DNA of 33,208 nucleotides from assembly GCF_003864415.1 (NCBI RefSeq), contig NZ_BFFP01000030.1, positions 1 to 33,208 on the forward strand, written 5' to 3'. Within the stretch, counting starts at the first letter, position 1, and the number at the start of each line of letters is the position of its first letter. Source of the DNA: Ligilactobacillus salitolerans. GTDB lineage: Bacteria; Bacillota; Bacilli; Lactobacillales; Lactobacillaceae. Below, piece by piece: positions 1 through 7,476 of this stretch. The notes beneath the pieces were generated by a model. The model did no database searches, was not told where the DNA came from, and saw only the letters and a list, made by a program, of their open reading frames with translations. Both the position numbers and the translations under genes were made by a program.

Positions 1-1
1 C

Positions 2-238
2 TCGCGTATTCGCCAGTATATCTGGAAGCAGTGGAAGAATATTGGGACCCGTTTCAAAGCACTGGTCAGATTAGGTATGAGCCGTAAAGAAGCTAAAATC
101 TACGTGAATACACGGAAAGGGTACTGGCGCAATGCGCATAGTAAAACACTGTGTATATCCATAACAAACAAAAGACTGACACAGCGAGGACTATTAAACA
201 CGTCCCAGTTGTATCAGTCAATTCAAGCAAAAGCTTAA
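2..238 (+). CDS. ltrA: Group II intron reverse transcriptase/maturase, C-terminal fragment
   Basis: An open frame runs from the first bases of the window to a TAA at 236-238, 78 residues, with the N-terminal part lying outside. The fragment carries the pattern typical of group II maturase C-termini: R-I-R-Q-Y-I-W-K-Q-W-K, then R-L-G-M, then the K-G-Y-W-R block and an I-T-N-x-R-L-x-x-x-G-L segment. Such proteins promote splicing and retrotransposition of their host intron. The end lies only a few bases before domain V, as expected for an ORF in intron domain IV. The protein stops without zinc-finger or HNH motifs, so the endonuclease domain appears to be absent, as in class C introns. Full length, activity and start cannot be judged here. 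Confidence 0.85.
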   Translation, partial: SRIRQYIWKQWKNIGTRFKALVRLGMSRKEAKIYVNTRKGYWRNAHSKTLCISITNKRLTQRGLLNTSQLYQSIQAKA

Positions 239-246
239 GTTGTTGA

Positions 247-315
247 ACCGCCGTATACGGTTCCGTACGTACGGTGGTGTGGGAGGTCGATAGTGTGAAC
301 TATCTCCTACCCGAT
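247..315 (+). ncRNA. Group II intron domains V and VI with 3' splice site
   Basis: Domain V folds from 247-278: a nine-pair lower stem (247-255 with 270-278), a four-pair upper stem (256-259 with 264-267), a GUUC loop and a two-base CG bulge at 268-269. The catalytic triad position reads CGC rather than AGC. Domain VI is 281-312: GGG pairs with CCC, AGG with CCU and GAUAGU with ACUAUC around a GUGA loop. A309 is left unpaired between the two short helices, which is where the branch-point adenosine should be. The intron should end near 315 (…GAT). Confidence 0.85.
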
Positions 316-551
316 TATCTAAAATGTTTTTTTTAAAAGAAATTTGATAAAGCAAAATTGCCTCTCAGGTTTTAAAGAATAAGACATTTATGTTACAGTT
401 TTCAAAATTCAGAGTGGAATAAATGATTGCAGCCTAAAATTACGAAACGCTTACGCCAGTAATGTTTGTTCATGAATAATTTATGTTCCTTTTTTGTGTG
501 TGAAACATTGTTGTGACATTTGGTCTAAAATGGGTAGGTTTTGCTTAAATT

Positions 552-602
552 TGTAAATATGATGTAATGGTTATTGGGACAAGTCGGTGATAAGATTGTA
601 CA
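552..602 (+). promoter_or_regulatory. WalR-like box and promoter of the NlpC/P60 gene
   Basis: The 332-base gap 316-647 holds no gene that I can support. Within it, TGTAAA (552-557), five bases, then TGTAAT (563-568) matches the WalR (YycF) consensus TGTWAH-N5-TGTWAH exactly. A TAAGAT hexamer at 591-596 could be the -10 with only a weak -35 overlapping the box, which would fit activation by WalR. An alternative promoter is TTGGGA (574-579) with TGTACA (597-602). WalRK controls many cell-wall hydrolases in Firmicutes, so the target gene makes sense. The box is seen; binding is inferred. Confidence 0.55.
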
Positions 603-647
603 TATCATAACAAGGTTCAGAATTATCTTACATAGGGGAAAACGTTC

Positions 648-1781
648 ATGAAAAAAAATTTACTTAGTCAGTGTGCGATCTTTTTAGCCGCAGTTACTAC
701 ATTGAGTGTTGCAGGGACAAGTGTGTCAGCAGATACAGTTTCGGATTTAAATCAAGTCAACGAACAGATCACCGCAGCTAAGCAAAAACTGGACGCTGCC
801 CAGGATAAAATTGCTGCGAATACGCGCAAGCAGCTGAAGACTTCAGCAAAAATCGAGCAGTTGCAACAAAACATTGATAAACGAAGCAGCCAGTTGCGGG
901 GCCAAGCTCGTTCTGCCCAGTTGCACGGTTCGGATTCACTGCTGAAATTTATCACTGATTCTGATGGTGCCGGTGATTTGGTCAACCGCACGATCACTGT
1001 GGTCACCGTGGTTCATGCCAGTAATGAGATCTTAAAGCAGCAAAACGACGACAAGGCACAGTTGAAGAAAGAACAAACTGCTTTAGATCAATCAGTTAAA
1101 AAGGATAAGGACCTTGAGATTCAATTGATGAGCCAAAGTGCTCAATTGGATTCAAAACGAGCAGAATTAAACGCTAAAAAACACAAGGAAGATGAGGCGG
1201 CTCAAGAGGCAGCGGCGCAAGCCCAAAAAGCAGCTGAAGACGCAGCCAAAGCTAAGACGGTCACTGCCGCATATCATGCAGCAGAAGCTGCCAAAAGTTC
1301 ATTGGACGGACAAGAAAATCACAAAAAAGCCGAGTCTGTCCAACTGGCTAGCCAGACCAAGCAGACTCCAGCTAATACTAATACTAAAAGTGCTAGTCAA
1401 GCCAGCCAAGCAGCACCTGCAGCCTCGTCGTACGGCTCAGTTACTTCTTATGGGCTTGCATTTGTGAATAAGACACCATATAAATATGGCGGAACAACTC
1501 CTGCTGGTTTTGACTGTTCTGGTTTCGTCCAGTATGTCTTCGGTAAGAAAGGCAAGTCACTGCCGCGGACCACGACACAACAGGAAAATTCCGGCACGCA
1601 GATCCCTGTTGGCCAGGCACAGGCTGGAGATCTTTATTTCTGGGGTTCTAAAGGCGGCTCCTACCACGTCGCTATTGCTTTAGGCGGCGGCAGATATGTC
1701 CACGCTCCAGCCCCTGGACAAAGAGTTTCGGTGGGTTCGACAGCGTACTACAAGCCTTCATTCGCAGTTCGTCTCCATTAA
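648..1781 (+). CDS. Secreted NlpC/P60 peptidoglycan hydrolase with coiled coil
   Basis: A 377-residue exported wall hydrolase. Residues 1-28 are a signal peptide (lysines, hydrophobic core, cleavage after S-V-S-A). Residues 30-220 are charged, Gln/Ala/Lys-rich and heptad-like, as in the coiled coils of PcsB, CwlO and p40/p75-type proteins. A low-complexity Ala/Ser/Gln linker follows. The NlpC/P60 domain fills about 260-377: catalytic Cys290 in F-D-C-S-G-F, His340 in Y-H-V-A-I and a third polar residue His352 in V-H-A-P. Such enzymes are D,L-endopeptidases that cut stem peptides, often at the septum. The coiled coil probably interacts with FtsEX or keeps the enzyme inactive; that is inferred from the family. 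Start ATG follows AGGGG. The gene is monocistronic with its own terminator and a WalR-like box upstream. Confidence 0.9.
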   Translation: MKKNLLSQCAIFLAAVTTLSVAGTSVSADTVSDLNQVNEQITAAKQKLDAAQDKIAANTRKQLKTSAKIEQLQQNIDKRSSQLRGQARSAQLHGSDSLLKFITDSDGAGDLVNRTITVVTVVHASNEILKQQNDDKAQLKKEQTALDQSVKKDKDLEIQLMSQSAQLDSKRAELNAKKHKEDEAAQEAAAQAQKAAEDAAKAKTVTAAYHAAEAAKSSLDGQENHKKAESVQLASQTKQTPANTNTKSASQASQAAPAASSYGSVTSYGLAFVNKTPYKYGGTTPAGFDCSGFVQYVFGKKGKSLPRTTTQQENSGTQIPVGQAQAGDLYFWGSKGGSYHVAIALGGGRYVHAPAPGQRVSVGSTAYYKPSFAVRLH

Positions 1782-1797
1782 TCACGATAGCAGTTTA

Positions 1798-1825
1798 AAA
1801 GCACAAGTTAGCTTGTGCTTTTTTC
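1798..1825 (+). terminator. Intrinsic terminator of the NlpC/P60 gene
   Basis: A ten-base arm 1798-1807 pairs perfectly with 1812-1821 around a four-base loop and runs into a T tract. Confidence 0.9.
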
Positions 1826-1856
1826 GTACAAAAAACCAGCAAAATTATTAATTCTG

Positions 1857-1932
1857 GCTAGACACGAAAGACCTGGGCCATAATGAGTTGAAACCATCTC
1901 ACTATGATCGAGGTCTTAGTTGTCTTTCTAGC
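1857..1932. repeat. Long imperfect hairpin between convergent genes
   Basis: About 76 bases fold on themselves: GCTAGA (1857-1862) with TCTAGC (1927-1932), GACA (1861-1864) with TGTC (1921-1924), AAGACCT (1868-1874) with AGGTCTT (1911-1917), and CATAATGAG (1879-1887) with CTCACTATG (1898-1906, one G-T type mismatch). A T5 tract follows on the plus strand. It lies between the convergent NlpC and acyltransferase genes, beyond an already sufficient terminator. It may be a second, bidirectional terminator, a small structured RNA or a miniature inverted-repeat element. The structure is seen; its function is not known. Confidence 0.6.
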
Positions 1933-1983
1933 TTTTTGCAAACTGGTATGATCCCAGTTGCAGAATGAAGTAATAATAGCAAA

Positions 1984-2841
1984 TTATTCATGGTTCCAGC
2001 CAACTATGTCTTCGGCCTTGAAATCATAGTTGAGTTGAGTGTGGTAGGCAGCTTCGTAGGCGGCCTTTTTTTGCTGGTAATCTGTTGCAAGCATGATCCT
2101 GCTGTTTTCGTCGATGGACTTGTTAGGGTCAGGATAAATCGGCTTTAAAATATGCACCGTATAAATAACTTCCTTGAACTGTTCGTTGTCGTCTTTGTTG
2201 GTTGCCTGCATTTCAACGAAACATGAGATCACCGGAACGTTGAGTCGCGCCGCATAATAATAAGTCCCGCGTTTTAGCGGTCGCGGCTTGCAGTAATTAA
2301 ACCACATCTCTTGTTCTGGGTAGATCAAGACATAATTGTTGGCTGCCAAGATGTCTTTTAACAGCAGCGGAAAAGTTTTTCTCATGTAATGCAATCCCCG
2401 ACTGATGGGGATCGTATCTGCATACTTCAAAAAGAAACCGACCCAACCGGTCATTTTAAAATTCGTTGGCTGGCTGACTACGAAGAGCCGTTTCTTGTTA
2501 ACTTGCTTCAATGCATAGCGCACCGCCGTGTTTTCCAACGGATTGAAATGGTTACTGGTGACGATCGCGCCGCCTACGACTCCCGTAATGTTTTGCGCAC
2601 CGCTGACTTTGGTCTGCCGGTTCAAAACTTGCGTCGCCAGATCGATCCCCCGGCGCGCCAGTTGATTTTTGGCTAAATACTTGGGATCATTGCGCCTGGA
2701 CAAAAAGTCATTTAAAAGGCGTTCTTCTTCCTCTGGAGCTAGGGTGGGATCGGCGACTTCGACCTTGTCATTCAAGCGTCGGTGCTTGGCTGCTTGTTCG
2801 ATGTTAGCAACCACCGCGGTCTTATCTCCTCCGATGATCAT
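1984..2841 (-). CDS. LPLAT (PlsC-like) acyltransferase, operon distal
   Basis: A 285-residue member of the lysophospholipid acyltransferase superfamily. The catalytic block is S-N-H-F-N-P-L-E (His98, Glu103), an HX4E form of the usual HX4D motif. The substrate block is around 147-152 (I-S-R-G) and the third block is Y-P-E-Q-E-M-W at 174-180, followed by P-L-K-R-G-T and V-P-V-I. I see no transmembrane helix, so it is probably cytosolic or peripheral. The family transfers acyl groups from acyl-ACP or acyl-CoA to a hydroxyl of a lipid or sugar acceptor. In this operon the acceptor could be a glycosylated lipid (inference). The ATG overlaps the stop of the upstream GT8 gene as ATGA, so translation is probably coupled. 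It is not plsC of the core pathway by context. The exact substrate is unknown. Confidence 0.75.
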   Translation of the reverse strand: MIIGGDKTAVVANIEQAAKHRRLNDKVEVADPTLAPEEEERLLNDFLSRRNDPKYLAKNQLARRGIDLATQVLNRQTKVSGAQNITGVVGGAIVTSNHFNPLENTAVRYALKQVNKKRLFVVSQPTNFKMTGWVGFFLKYADTIPISRGLHYMRKTFPLLLKDILAANNYVLIYPEQEMWFNYCKPRPLKRGTYYYAARLNVPVISCFVEMQATNKDDNEQFKEVIYTVHILKPIYPDPNKSIDENSRIMLATDYQQKKAAYEAAYHTQLNYDFKAEDIVGWNHE

Positions 2842-3812
2842 AGGCTAATTTGAACTCCTTTCGCAGCCTCTTTTTTCATGTTGCTGCTTAAACCTGGAAA
2901 TTCACCTAAACGTTGGACCAAAAGATCTTTATGTTGGGCGTCATGTTGAGCTAGTGCTGGATTTTGGACATAAGAATCTTTGATCTGGTTGATTTCTGGC
3001 AAAAAGGCGGAATCTTTGGCATACTTCCAGAAGAGGTAGCCATAAGGGACTTCGTCGTAGCACCAAGGCTTGCCAAACAAGTTATAGTGGATCACGACTG
3101 GTTCTTCGACCGGCAAGGGGAATTCAGTCTGGTAGTTCCACTTATTTTCTAAAAGCAGTAATTGCTGGCTGCAAATTGCGTTCAAATAGTCTTGGTCTGG
3201 CGCGATCAATTGAAAATGAAATTGATTCATTAACTTCAGAAAATGGGTACTGAAATTTGTCGTTCGCAATTTGGTCAGGTTTAACAACAAGACCCCAGAG
3301 TTAAAGTATTTTTCATGGTTAACTCCTACGGCTTGTTCTGCGTAGTTCGAAGCGACTGGATCGTGACTGATGAATGCATCTTGAACTACACCGACCAAGC
3401 GGTCCTCTAATGGTAAGCGGTAAAGTTCTGCGATGTCTTGGTTGACTACGATGTCAGCATCCAAGTAGATGCCTTTGTCATACTGCGGAAACATGTCAGC
3501 GATAAAGAGCCGGTAGTAGATAGTCAGGGTCTGGTAATCAGCACGCAGCGTATTTTGGTCCTTTCCCAAGCGTTCGTACAGGTCGTCTTTTAAGGAAATA
3601 AATACTAGGGAGATATTTGGCTGAAAAGCAACCAGTGCGCTGATCTTGTTGCGATTGGTTTCTGAGAGAGTTTGGTACAAAACGTGGATCTTGTATAAAT
3701 TCTCCGGGCTGCTGTTGTCAATTAGCGAAAGCAAAGCAACCGATAAGTAGGGGGCATATTTATCATCAATACTAAAGAAAATCGGGACCTCGCGTTGCGG
3801 TGTTGTAGTCAT
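2838..3812 (-). CDS. Glycosyltransferase family 8 protein (first of pair by position)
   Basis: A 324-residue GT8 retaining glycosyltransferase of the LgtC/GspA type. It shows the family signatures in order: N-terminal I-F-F-S-I-D-D-K-Y (nucleotide-sugar fold), the metal-binding DxD Asp118-Ala-Asp120 within Y-L-D-A-D-I-V, F-N-S-G-V-L-L-L-N at 170-178, D-Q-D-Y-L-N near 206-211, and H-Y-N-L-F-G-K-P-W at 242-250. These bind UDP-sugar and Mn2+. The protein has a complete catalytic core and no signal or membrane segment. An AAGGAG site seven bases before the ATG supports the start. It lies 27 bases downstream of the second GT8 gene and overlaps the next gene by four bases. The donor is likely UDP-glucose or UDP-galactose from family knowledge. 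The acceptor is unknown. Confidence 0.85.
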   Translation of the reverse strand: MTTTPQREVPIFFSIDDKYAPYLSVALLSLIDNSSPENLYKIHVLYQTLSETNRNKISALVAFQPNISLVFISLKDDLYERLGKDQNTLRADYQTLTIYYRLFIADMFPQYDKGIYLDADIVVNQDIAELYRLPLEDRLVGVVQDAFISHDPVASNYAEQAVGVNHEKYFNSGVLLLNLTKLRTTNFSTHFLKLMNQFHFQLIAPDQDYLNAICSQQLLLLENKWNYQTEFPLPVEEPVVIHYNLFGKPWCYDEVPYGYLFWKYAKDSAFLPEINQIKDSYVQNPALAQHDAQHKDLLVQRLGEFPGLSSNMKKEAAKGVQISL

Positions 3813-3839
3813 AGTTTTTCTCCTTCTTATTGTTCTCTC

Positions 3840-4664
3840 TTAGTGGTTGGCAGTTAGTAATTTAGTAGATTCTTTTAGCAGGTCATCGTATTCATAGATT
3901 CCCAGCTCTTCATGCAGCAGCTTTTGCTGCCAGGGCTTGATCGTCCTGATCTTGAAACGCGGTAAGAACTTGAAGCTGGTAGTAAAGTGCTGAAAGACCG
4001 TATCCTGGTTTAAACGATGCTGCTCGTTATATTTAGTGTCAGTAATGATCTTCGTATGACACAGGCGGTTGAGCGCGGATTGATCCGGCATAAACATCCT
4101 GGTCCGCTGACACTTCTGGCGGCATTTGGCAAATAAACCGCTGCGTCTGATCTGCGCTAGATTCAGCAGTAAGACGCCGGAATTAATATAGTCAAATAAC
4201 CGCAGCTGGCGGTGGAAGAACCATTTGCCGTAGTGATCTAGCGTGCCGGCAATTTCACCGTCTGACAGATCTTGGTGATAAAACTGGCTAAAATCTTGGC
4301 GGCATAAAACATCAGTATCCAGGTATAAAATTTTGTCCGGTAGTTCTGGGATCAGGTCAGCATAGAGTCGTAACATGCAGTTCGGTGTAAACGAAGTGTT
4401 AAGGTTGGCAACAGGCGGCTCAGCAGTGAATAAATCGGTGATCTCGAATTTAACCACAGAATTTTCCGGCGTAAATTGGCGCGCATAGTGGTCTAATCTG
4501 CCAACGAATTCATCAGAAAGCGGCAAGAATTGCTGTTTTTTATTGGTGATCTGTGCGGTTAGAATATAAAAATGAACTGGCTCTGTTGTGTTTTTTAAAA
4601 CTGAGATCAGTGATAAGACTAATCCCTGTGCCATTTGCTGGTCCCCGCAATACATGATATTCAC
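3840..4664 (-). CDS. Glycosyltransferase family 8 protein (second of pair)
   Basis: A 274-residue GT8 protein. It has N-terminal M-Y-C-G-D, DxD at Asp116-Thr-Asp118 (Y-L-D-T-D-V), a conserved Y-I-N-S-G-V-L-L-L-N at 159-168, and M-P-D-Q-S-A-L-N near 192-199. A shortened C-terminal H-F-T/K-P-W region (near 226 and 243) stands where the first protein has the full H-x-x-x-G-x-K-P-W motif. Divergence from its neighbour suggests a different acceptor rather than a recent duplication. The GTG start at 4664 overlaps the upstream TGA (GTGA) and follows GGAGGG with good spacing; the ATG nine bases on is worse placed. It sits between an acyltransferase and the other GT8 gene. Confidence 0.83.
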   Translation of the reverse strand: MNIMYCGDQQMAQGLVLSLISVLKNTTEPVHFYILTAQITNKKQQFLPLSDEFVGRLDHYARQFTPENSVVKFEITDLFTAEPPVANLNTSFTPNCMLRLYADLIPELPDKILYLDTDVLCRQDFSQFYHQDLSDGEIAGTLDHYGKWFFHRQLRLFDYINSGVLLLNLAQIRRSGLFAKCRQKCQRTRMFMPDQSALNRLCHTKIITDTKYNEQHRLNQDTVFQHFTTSFKFLPRFKIRTIKPWQQKLLHEELGIYEYDDLLKESTKLLTANH

Positions 4665-5419
4665 TTTGCTTCCCTCCTTTGATAATCAATATAAGAATAA
4701 GTACTTTTTTGACTCCGCTCTTGCATGCATTTTTGCACCTGTTCTTGGAGATTTTGACGTCGTTCTTGTAAGGTCAATTCTGCCGGAGCAAAAAAAGGGC
4801 CATCCAGATAACTGGTGATTTGCGGCTTTCTGCCGAATTTTTGCTTCTGGTATGTGTTAGTCAGGCAATAAACGGGTGCATTATCTTGGGCTGGATAATG
4901 GAACGCCCCGGCTGAAAAAGGCCTAATTTTGGTGTAGTAAGGCCAGACATGTGCTTCCGGATAAATTACGACACACCTGTTATGGGCAATATTGCGTGCA
5001 ACAGTTTGATTAAATTTGCGCATTTGCCGGAGGTTATTGGGAATGGGCAGTCCACCGCCATAGGGTATCAAACTCCCGATTATCGGCAGACTGAGGTTAG
5101 CTGGGCTGACAATGATCGCTGGCCACTTTTTTTTGAGCAAATAGTAGGGGATCAAGGCGTCCCCCACAGTCTGCGTGTGGTTGACATAGAGGTAGCAGCC
5201 TTGGTCTGGCAGCCGTTTTTCCCGGGTATCTTTGGCTTTGTGCCAATGCAGATAAAAGGGACAAAAGAGTTTGGCTAGTCCTTTGACGCCATGTCTAGTC
5301 AGCCAGGATAAAAACTGGTTTTTTTCCCACAAATAATCAGTTGGCAAAACATAATCCTGCTGTGTAGCAGTTACTAGATCTTGCTCAAATGAAGTGTAGT
5401 AGATGGTCTTCTTTTTCAT
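4661..5419 (-). CDS. LPLAT-like acyltransferase, operon proximal
   Basis: A 252-residue acyltransferase-like protein. The active-site block reads V-N-H-T-Q-T-V-G-D (His81, Asp87), giving HX5D instead of HX4D. Later blocks are I-P-Y-G-G-G-L-P-I-P (118-127), V-I-Y-P-E-A-H-V-W-P (151-160) and P-F-S-A-G-A-F-H. The H-V-W-P/E-M-W likeness to the other acyltransferase of the operon suggests that both belong to one sub-family. No clear transmembrane helix is present. It begins six bases after the regulator gene, and its ATG follows AGGTG. The extra residue between His and Asp should be checked against a structure: the protein may be active with a shifted loop, or Asp87 may not be the partner residue. 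Confidence 0.7.
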   Translation of the reverse strand: MKKKTIYYTSFEQDLVTATQQDYVLPTDYLWEKNQFLSWLTRHGVKGLAKLFCPFYLHWHKAKDTREKRLPDQGCYLYVNHTQTVGDALIPYYLLKKKWPAIIVSPANLSLPIIGSLIPYGGGLPIPNNLRQMRKFNQTVARNIAHNRCVVIYPEAHVWPYYTKIRPFSAGAFHYPAQDNAPVYCLTNTYQKQKFGRKPQITSYLDGPFFAPAELTLQERRQNLQEQVQKCMQERSQKSTYSYIDYQRREAK

Positions 5420-5425
5420 AACGGA

Positions 5426-6088
5426 TCACACCTGAGCAGTTGGTTTTAATGAAAGATAAATATTACTTGCGATCTGCTCTAAGTCCTGTTCAGTGTGATA
5501 CTTTTTTTCAGGGATCAGACGGGTCCGCAAGATAAAGTAGCCCAATAGTTGGGTGACAAAGTTAAAAAAGAGATTGTCTAGAGCTTTGTTATCCTTGATC
5601 TCCGGAAATTTCTTGAAAAATCTTTGCGTCTTCAAGATGATCGGCAAGTCGTTATGGAGCAGTAGTTTTTTGATCTGATCTTTAACCACCGTGTCGGTCA
5701 AAACTACATTAGTCAAAATAGTGACCAAGTCCTTGTTGCCCACCATGAATTCAAAGCGATCATGAACGACAAAAGAGATGACTGCATATAGTCCTTGGTC
5801 TTTTTGACTTTCCAAAATTTCGTCCAGCAATTTGACCGTAAAACGAGGAACAATATTTTTGAATAATGGATCTAAAATTTTTTCCAGCAGTTCGTGTTTA
5901 CTGTGAAAGTACTTGAATAAAACGGCTTGACTGACCTGGGCAGCTTTAGCAATTTCATTGGTACTTGTTTGGTCATAGCCTTTTTTAGCAAATAAGGTAA
6001 TCGCAGCGTCTAAGACTTTGATCTGGCTTGCTGGCATATTCTGTGTTTCATACCATTTGCTTAATTCGGCAGACATCACTTGGCTCAA
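5426..6088 (-). CDS. TetR/AcrR family transcriptional regulator
   Basis: A 220-residue TetR-type regulator. The N-terminal helix-turn-helix lies at about 22-68: I-K-V-L-D-A-A, F-A-K-K-G-Y, T-S-T-N-E-I-A-K-A-A-Q-V-S-Q-A-V-L-F-K-Y-F and S-K-H-E-L-L. The remainder is a helical ligand-binding and dimerisation domain, too variable to name a ligand. The chosen start is TTG, ten bases after AGGGGG; an internal ATG four codons on has no site of its own. It is the first gene of the operon with two acyltransferases and two glycosyltransferases, so it probably represses them all and itself. A fatty-acyl or membrane-stress ligand is possible but is inference. Confidence 0.87.
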   Translation of the reverse strand: MSQVMSAELSKWYETQNMPASQIKVLDAAITLFAKKGYDQTSTNEIAKAAQVSQAVLFKYFHSKHELLEKILDPLFKNIVPRFTVKLLDEILESQKDQGLYAVISFVVHDRFEFMVGNKDLVTILTNVVLTDTVVKDQIKKLLLHNDLPIILKTQRFFKKFPEIKDNKALDNLFFNFVTQLLGYFILRTRLIPEKKYHTEQDLEQIASNIYLSLKPTAQV

Positions 6089-6115
6089 GTATTTCGTGCC
6101 CCCTTTTGTTAAATG

Positions 6116-6143
6116 ATTCTAAAGAATGGTGAGTGACTGATTA
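6116..6143 (-). promoter_or_regulatory. Candidate operator upstream of the TetR operon
   Basis: Two dyads lie upstream of the regulator gene: ATTCT-AA-AGAAT, perfect, at 6116-6127, and AGTGACTGATTACT, imperfect, within 6131-6146. Read on the minus strand the first contains TTTAGAAT, which could serve as a -10. Placement and symmetry suit TetR autoregulation. No binding evidence exists here. Confidence 0.35.
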
Positions 6144-6286
6144 CTAATGAAAATAAGTTTAGCATGAAAGCTGGTTTTAGCCAAGTTTTTAAACTTTTAT
6201 TTTTTCCAAAGTGTAAATGTTTTGTTAGTCGGGCAGGAGAAAAAATGGTATTTTAGATTGAGTAGGGGACAAAAAACGTGTGTACA

Positions 6287-6314
6287 GATAATTGCCCAAG
6301 CGACAACGATTGTC
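6287..6314 (+). promoter_or_regulatory. Possible relP promoter element and dyad
   Basis: GATAAT (6287-6292) may be a -10, though no good -35 is seen. Ten bases later the dyad GACAA-CGA-TTGTC (6302-6314) lies in the expected 5' leader of relP, where it could be an operator. Confidence 0.25.
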
Positions 6315-6337
6315 TGTAGGAAATAGAGTTAAATAAA

Positions 6338-7015
6338 ATGATCTTGCAACGCAGGAATATCTTAAATTTTGGTGAAATGCAGCAGCAGCTGGAGCAGTCG
6401 GGCATGAAAGGCCGCATTGATGATTTTCAAAAAATTACTCAAATTTATCTTTTGCGCCGCTTAGCTTTGAAAGAGGTTGGCACGAAACTTGAGAATTTGG
6501 ATGATGAATATTCAACTTTGCATGCCCATAACCCGATCCATCATATGGAAGAACGAATGAAAAATCCCACCAGTTTAATTGAAAAGATGGAACGCAAAAA
6601 TTACGGAGTGACGATCGAATCCGTCCAAAAGAACATCTACGATATTGCGGGGATCCGGGTCGTGACCAACTATATCGATGATATCCATCGTGTTGAAGAT
6701 GCCTTGCTGGGCCAAGACGACATCACCTTGATCAAACGCAAAGACTACATTAACAAGCCTAATGGTTATCGAAGTTTGCACATTGTGGTGTCCGTCCCAG
6801 TATTCTTGGCAGAAGGTGCCCAACAAGCACCAGTTGAGATTCAAATTAGAACGATCGGGATGGATATGTGGGCTAGCTTAGAGCATAAATTACGCTATAA
6901 AAATCACTTGGATCCCGATAAAGCTGCCAAGTATGGAGATCAATTAAAAGATACTGCCCGCCAATTGAATCAAATCGAAGCTGGGATGCAGGGGATTTAT
7001 CAGGATCTGTTGTAA
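6338..7015 (+). CDS. relP: Small alarmone synthetase RelP (GTP pyrophosphokinase)
   Basis: A 225-residue single-domain (p)ppGpp synthetase, which transfers pyrophosphate from ATP to GDP or GTP and lacks the hydrolase half of long RelA/SpoT proteins. RelA_SpoT signatures are I-A-G-I-R-V-V (near 107), [16 protein letters not shown] (the G-loop and substrate block, 133-148) and [18 protein letters not shown] at 167-184. The N-terminal A-L-K-E-V-G-T-K-L and H-N-P-I-H-H-M-E stretches, and G-M-D-M-W rather than A-M-N-F-W, resemble RelP/YwaC more than RelQ/YjbM. There is also no adjacent NAD kinase gene, which usually accompanies relQ. RelP is typically induced by cell-envelope stress. The Shine-Dalgarno is weak. 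Monocistronic. Confidence 0.85.
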   Translation: MILQRRNILNFGEMQQQLEQSGMKGRIDDFQKITQIYLLRRLALKEVGTKLENLDDEYSTLHAHNPIHHMEERMKNPTSLIEKMERKNYGVTIESVQKNIYDIAGIRVVTNYIDDIHRVEDALLGQDDITLIKRKDYINKPNGYRSLHIVVSVPVFLAEGAQQAPVEIQIRTIGMDMWASLEHKLRYKNHLDPDKAAKYGDQLKDTARQLNQIEAGMQGIYQDLL

Positions 7016-7037
7016 AGTTTCACAAAAGGCTAATTTG

Positions 7038-7347
7038 ATGGTCAAACAAATCAATCCTGCTTTGGCGAGCCGATGAAAAAATTGCTGACCTTGAACGTGC
7101 GATCAGCAAGTTAAGAGCCAGCAAAGCCGCAATTGATGGGACTAAAAGAAGCGGCTTAAAAACAGCAGGAACTAAACATTGGCGGGGAAAAAAGCAGAAG
7201 CAGTATACGGACGAGTACTCCAAATTCAACGATGATGTTTCCTCTGCAAAGCGGGCAATTAACACGGCAATTAGTGATTACCACGATAAGATTCGAGCTT
7301 TAGAGGCTAAAAAAGCTGCCATAACAGGCAATCCTTATATGACGTGA
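7038..7347 (+). pseudogene. DUF5082-like WXG small protein of an LXG locus, frameshifted
   Basis: An ATG at 7038 follows AAAGG with good spacing. It reads twelve codons (M-V-K-Q-I-N-P-A-L-A-S-R) to a TGA at 7074. The next frame then runs open to a TGA at 7345-7347 and encodes a helical protein, D-E-K-I-A-D-L-E-R-A-I-S-K-L-R and so on, with a central H-W-R-G-K-K (WXG) turn and a second long helix. This is the fold of YwqH/DUF5082-type partners that precede LXG toxins. One surplus base near 7062-7073 would explain the break. It is either a genuine pseudogene or a sequencing error; a start inside the second frame is not evident. Confidence 0.55.
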
Positions 7348-7476
7348 CTTGGGCAAAGAAACCGCAAAACAGAGGGATACCAAGTGAAGCTATCGGAGAC
7401 CAAGTGGTGTTTTTAGTTAGATTAAGTTTCATGCTTTAAAAAATAGCTCTAATCGTTATAAAGAAAGACTGGTGAT

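Larger units (their letters stand above)
1..315 (+). mobile_element. Group II intron, 3' portion (continues upstream of window)
   Basis: The window opens inside a group II intron. It holds the C-terminal 78 codons of the intron-encoded maturase, then folded domain V and domain VI, then the 3' splice site near 315. The maturase ends soon after its thumb/maturase region with no room for an HNH endonuclease domain. Together with the second copy behind a transcription terminator at the other end of the window, this suggests a bacterial class C intron. The class call is inference; the intron call itself is firm. Confidence 0.88.

Noticed and set aside
320-647. c-di-AMP (ydaO-type) riboswitch before the NlpC/P60 gene
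   Set aside because: The expected conserved blocks are absent, though the gene class often has this riboswitch.
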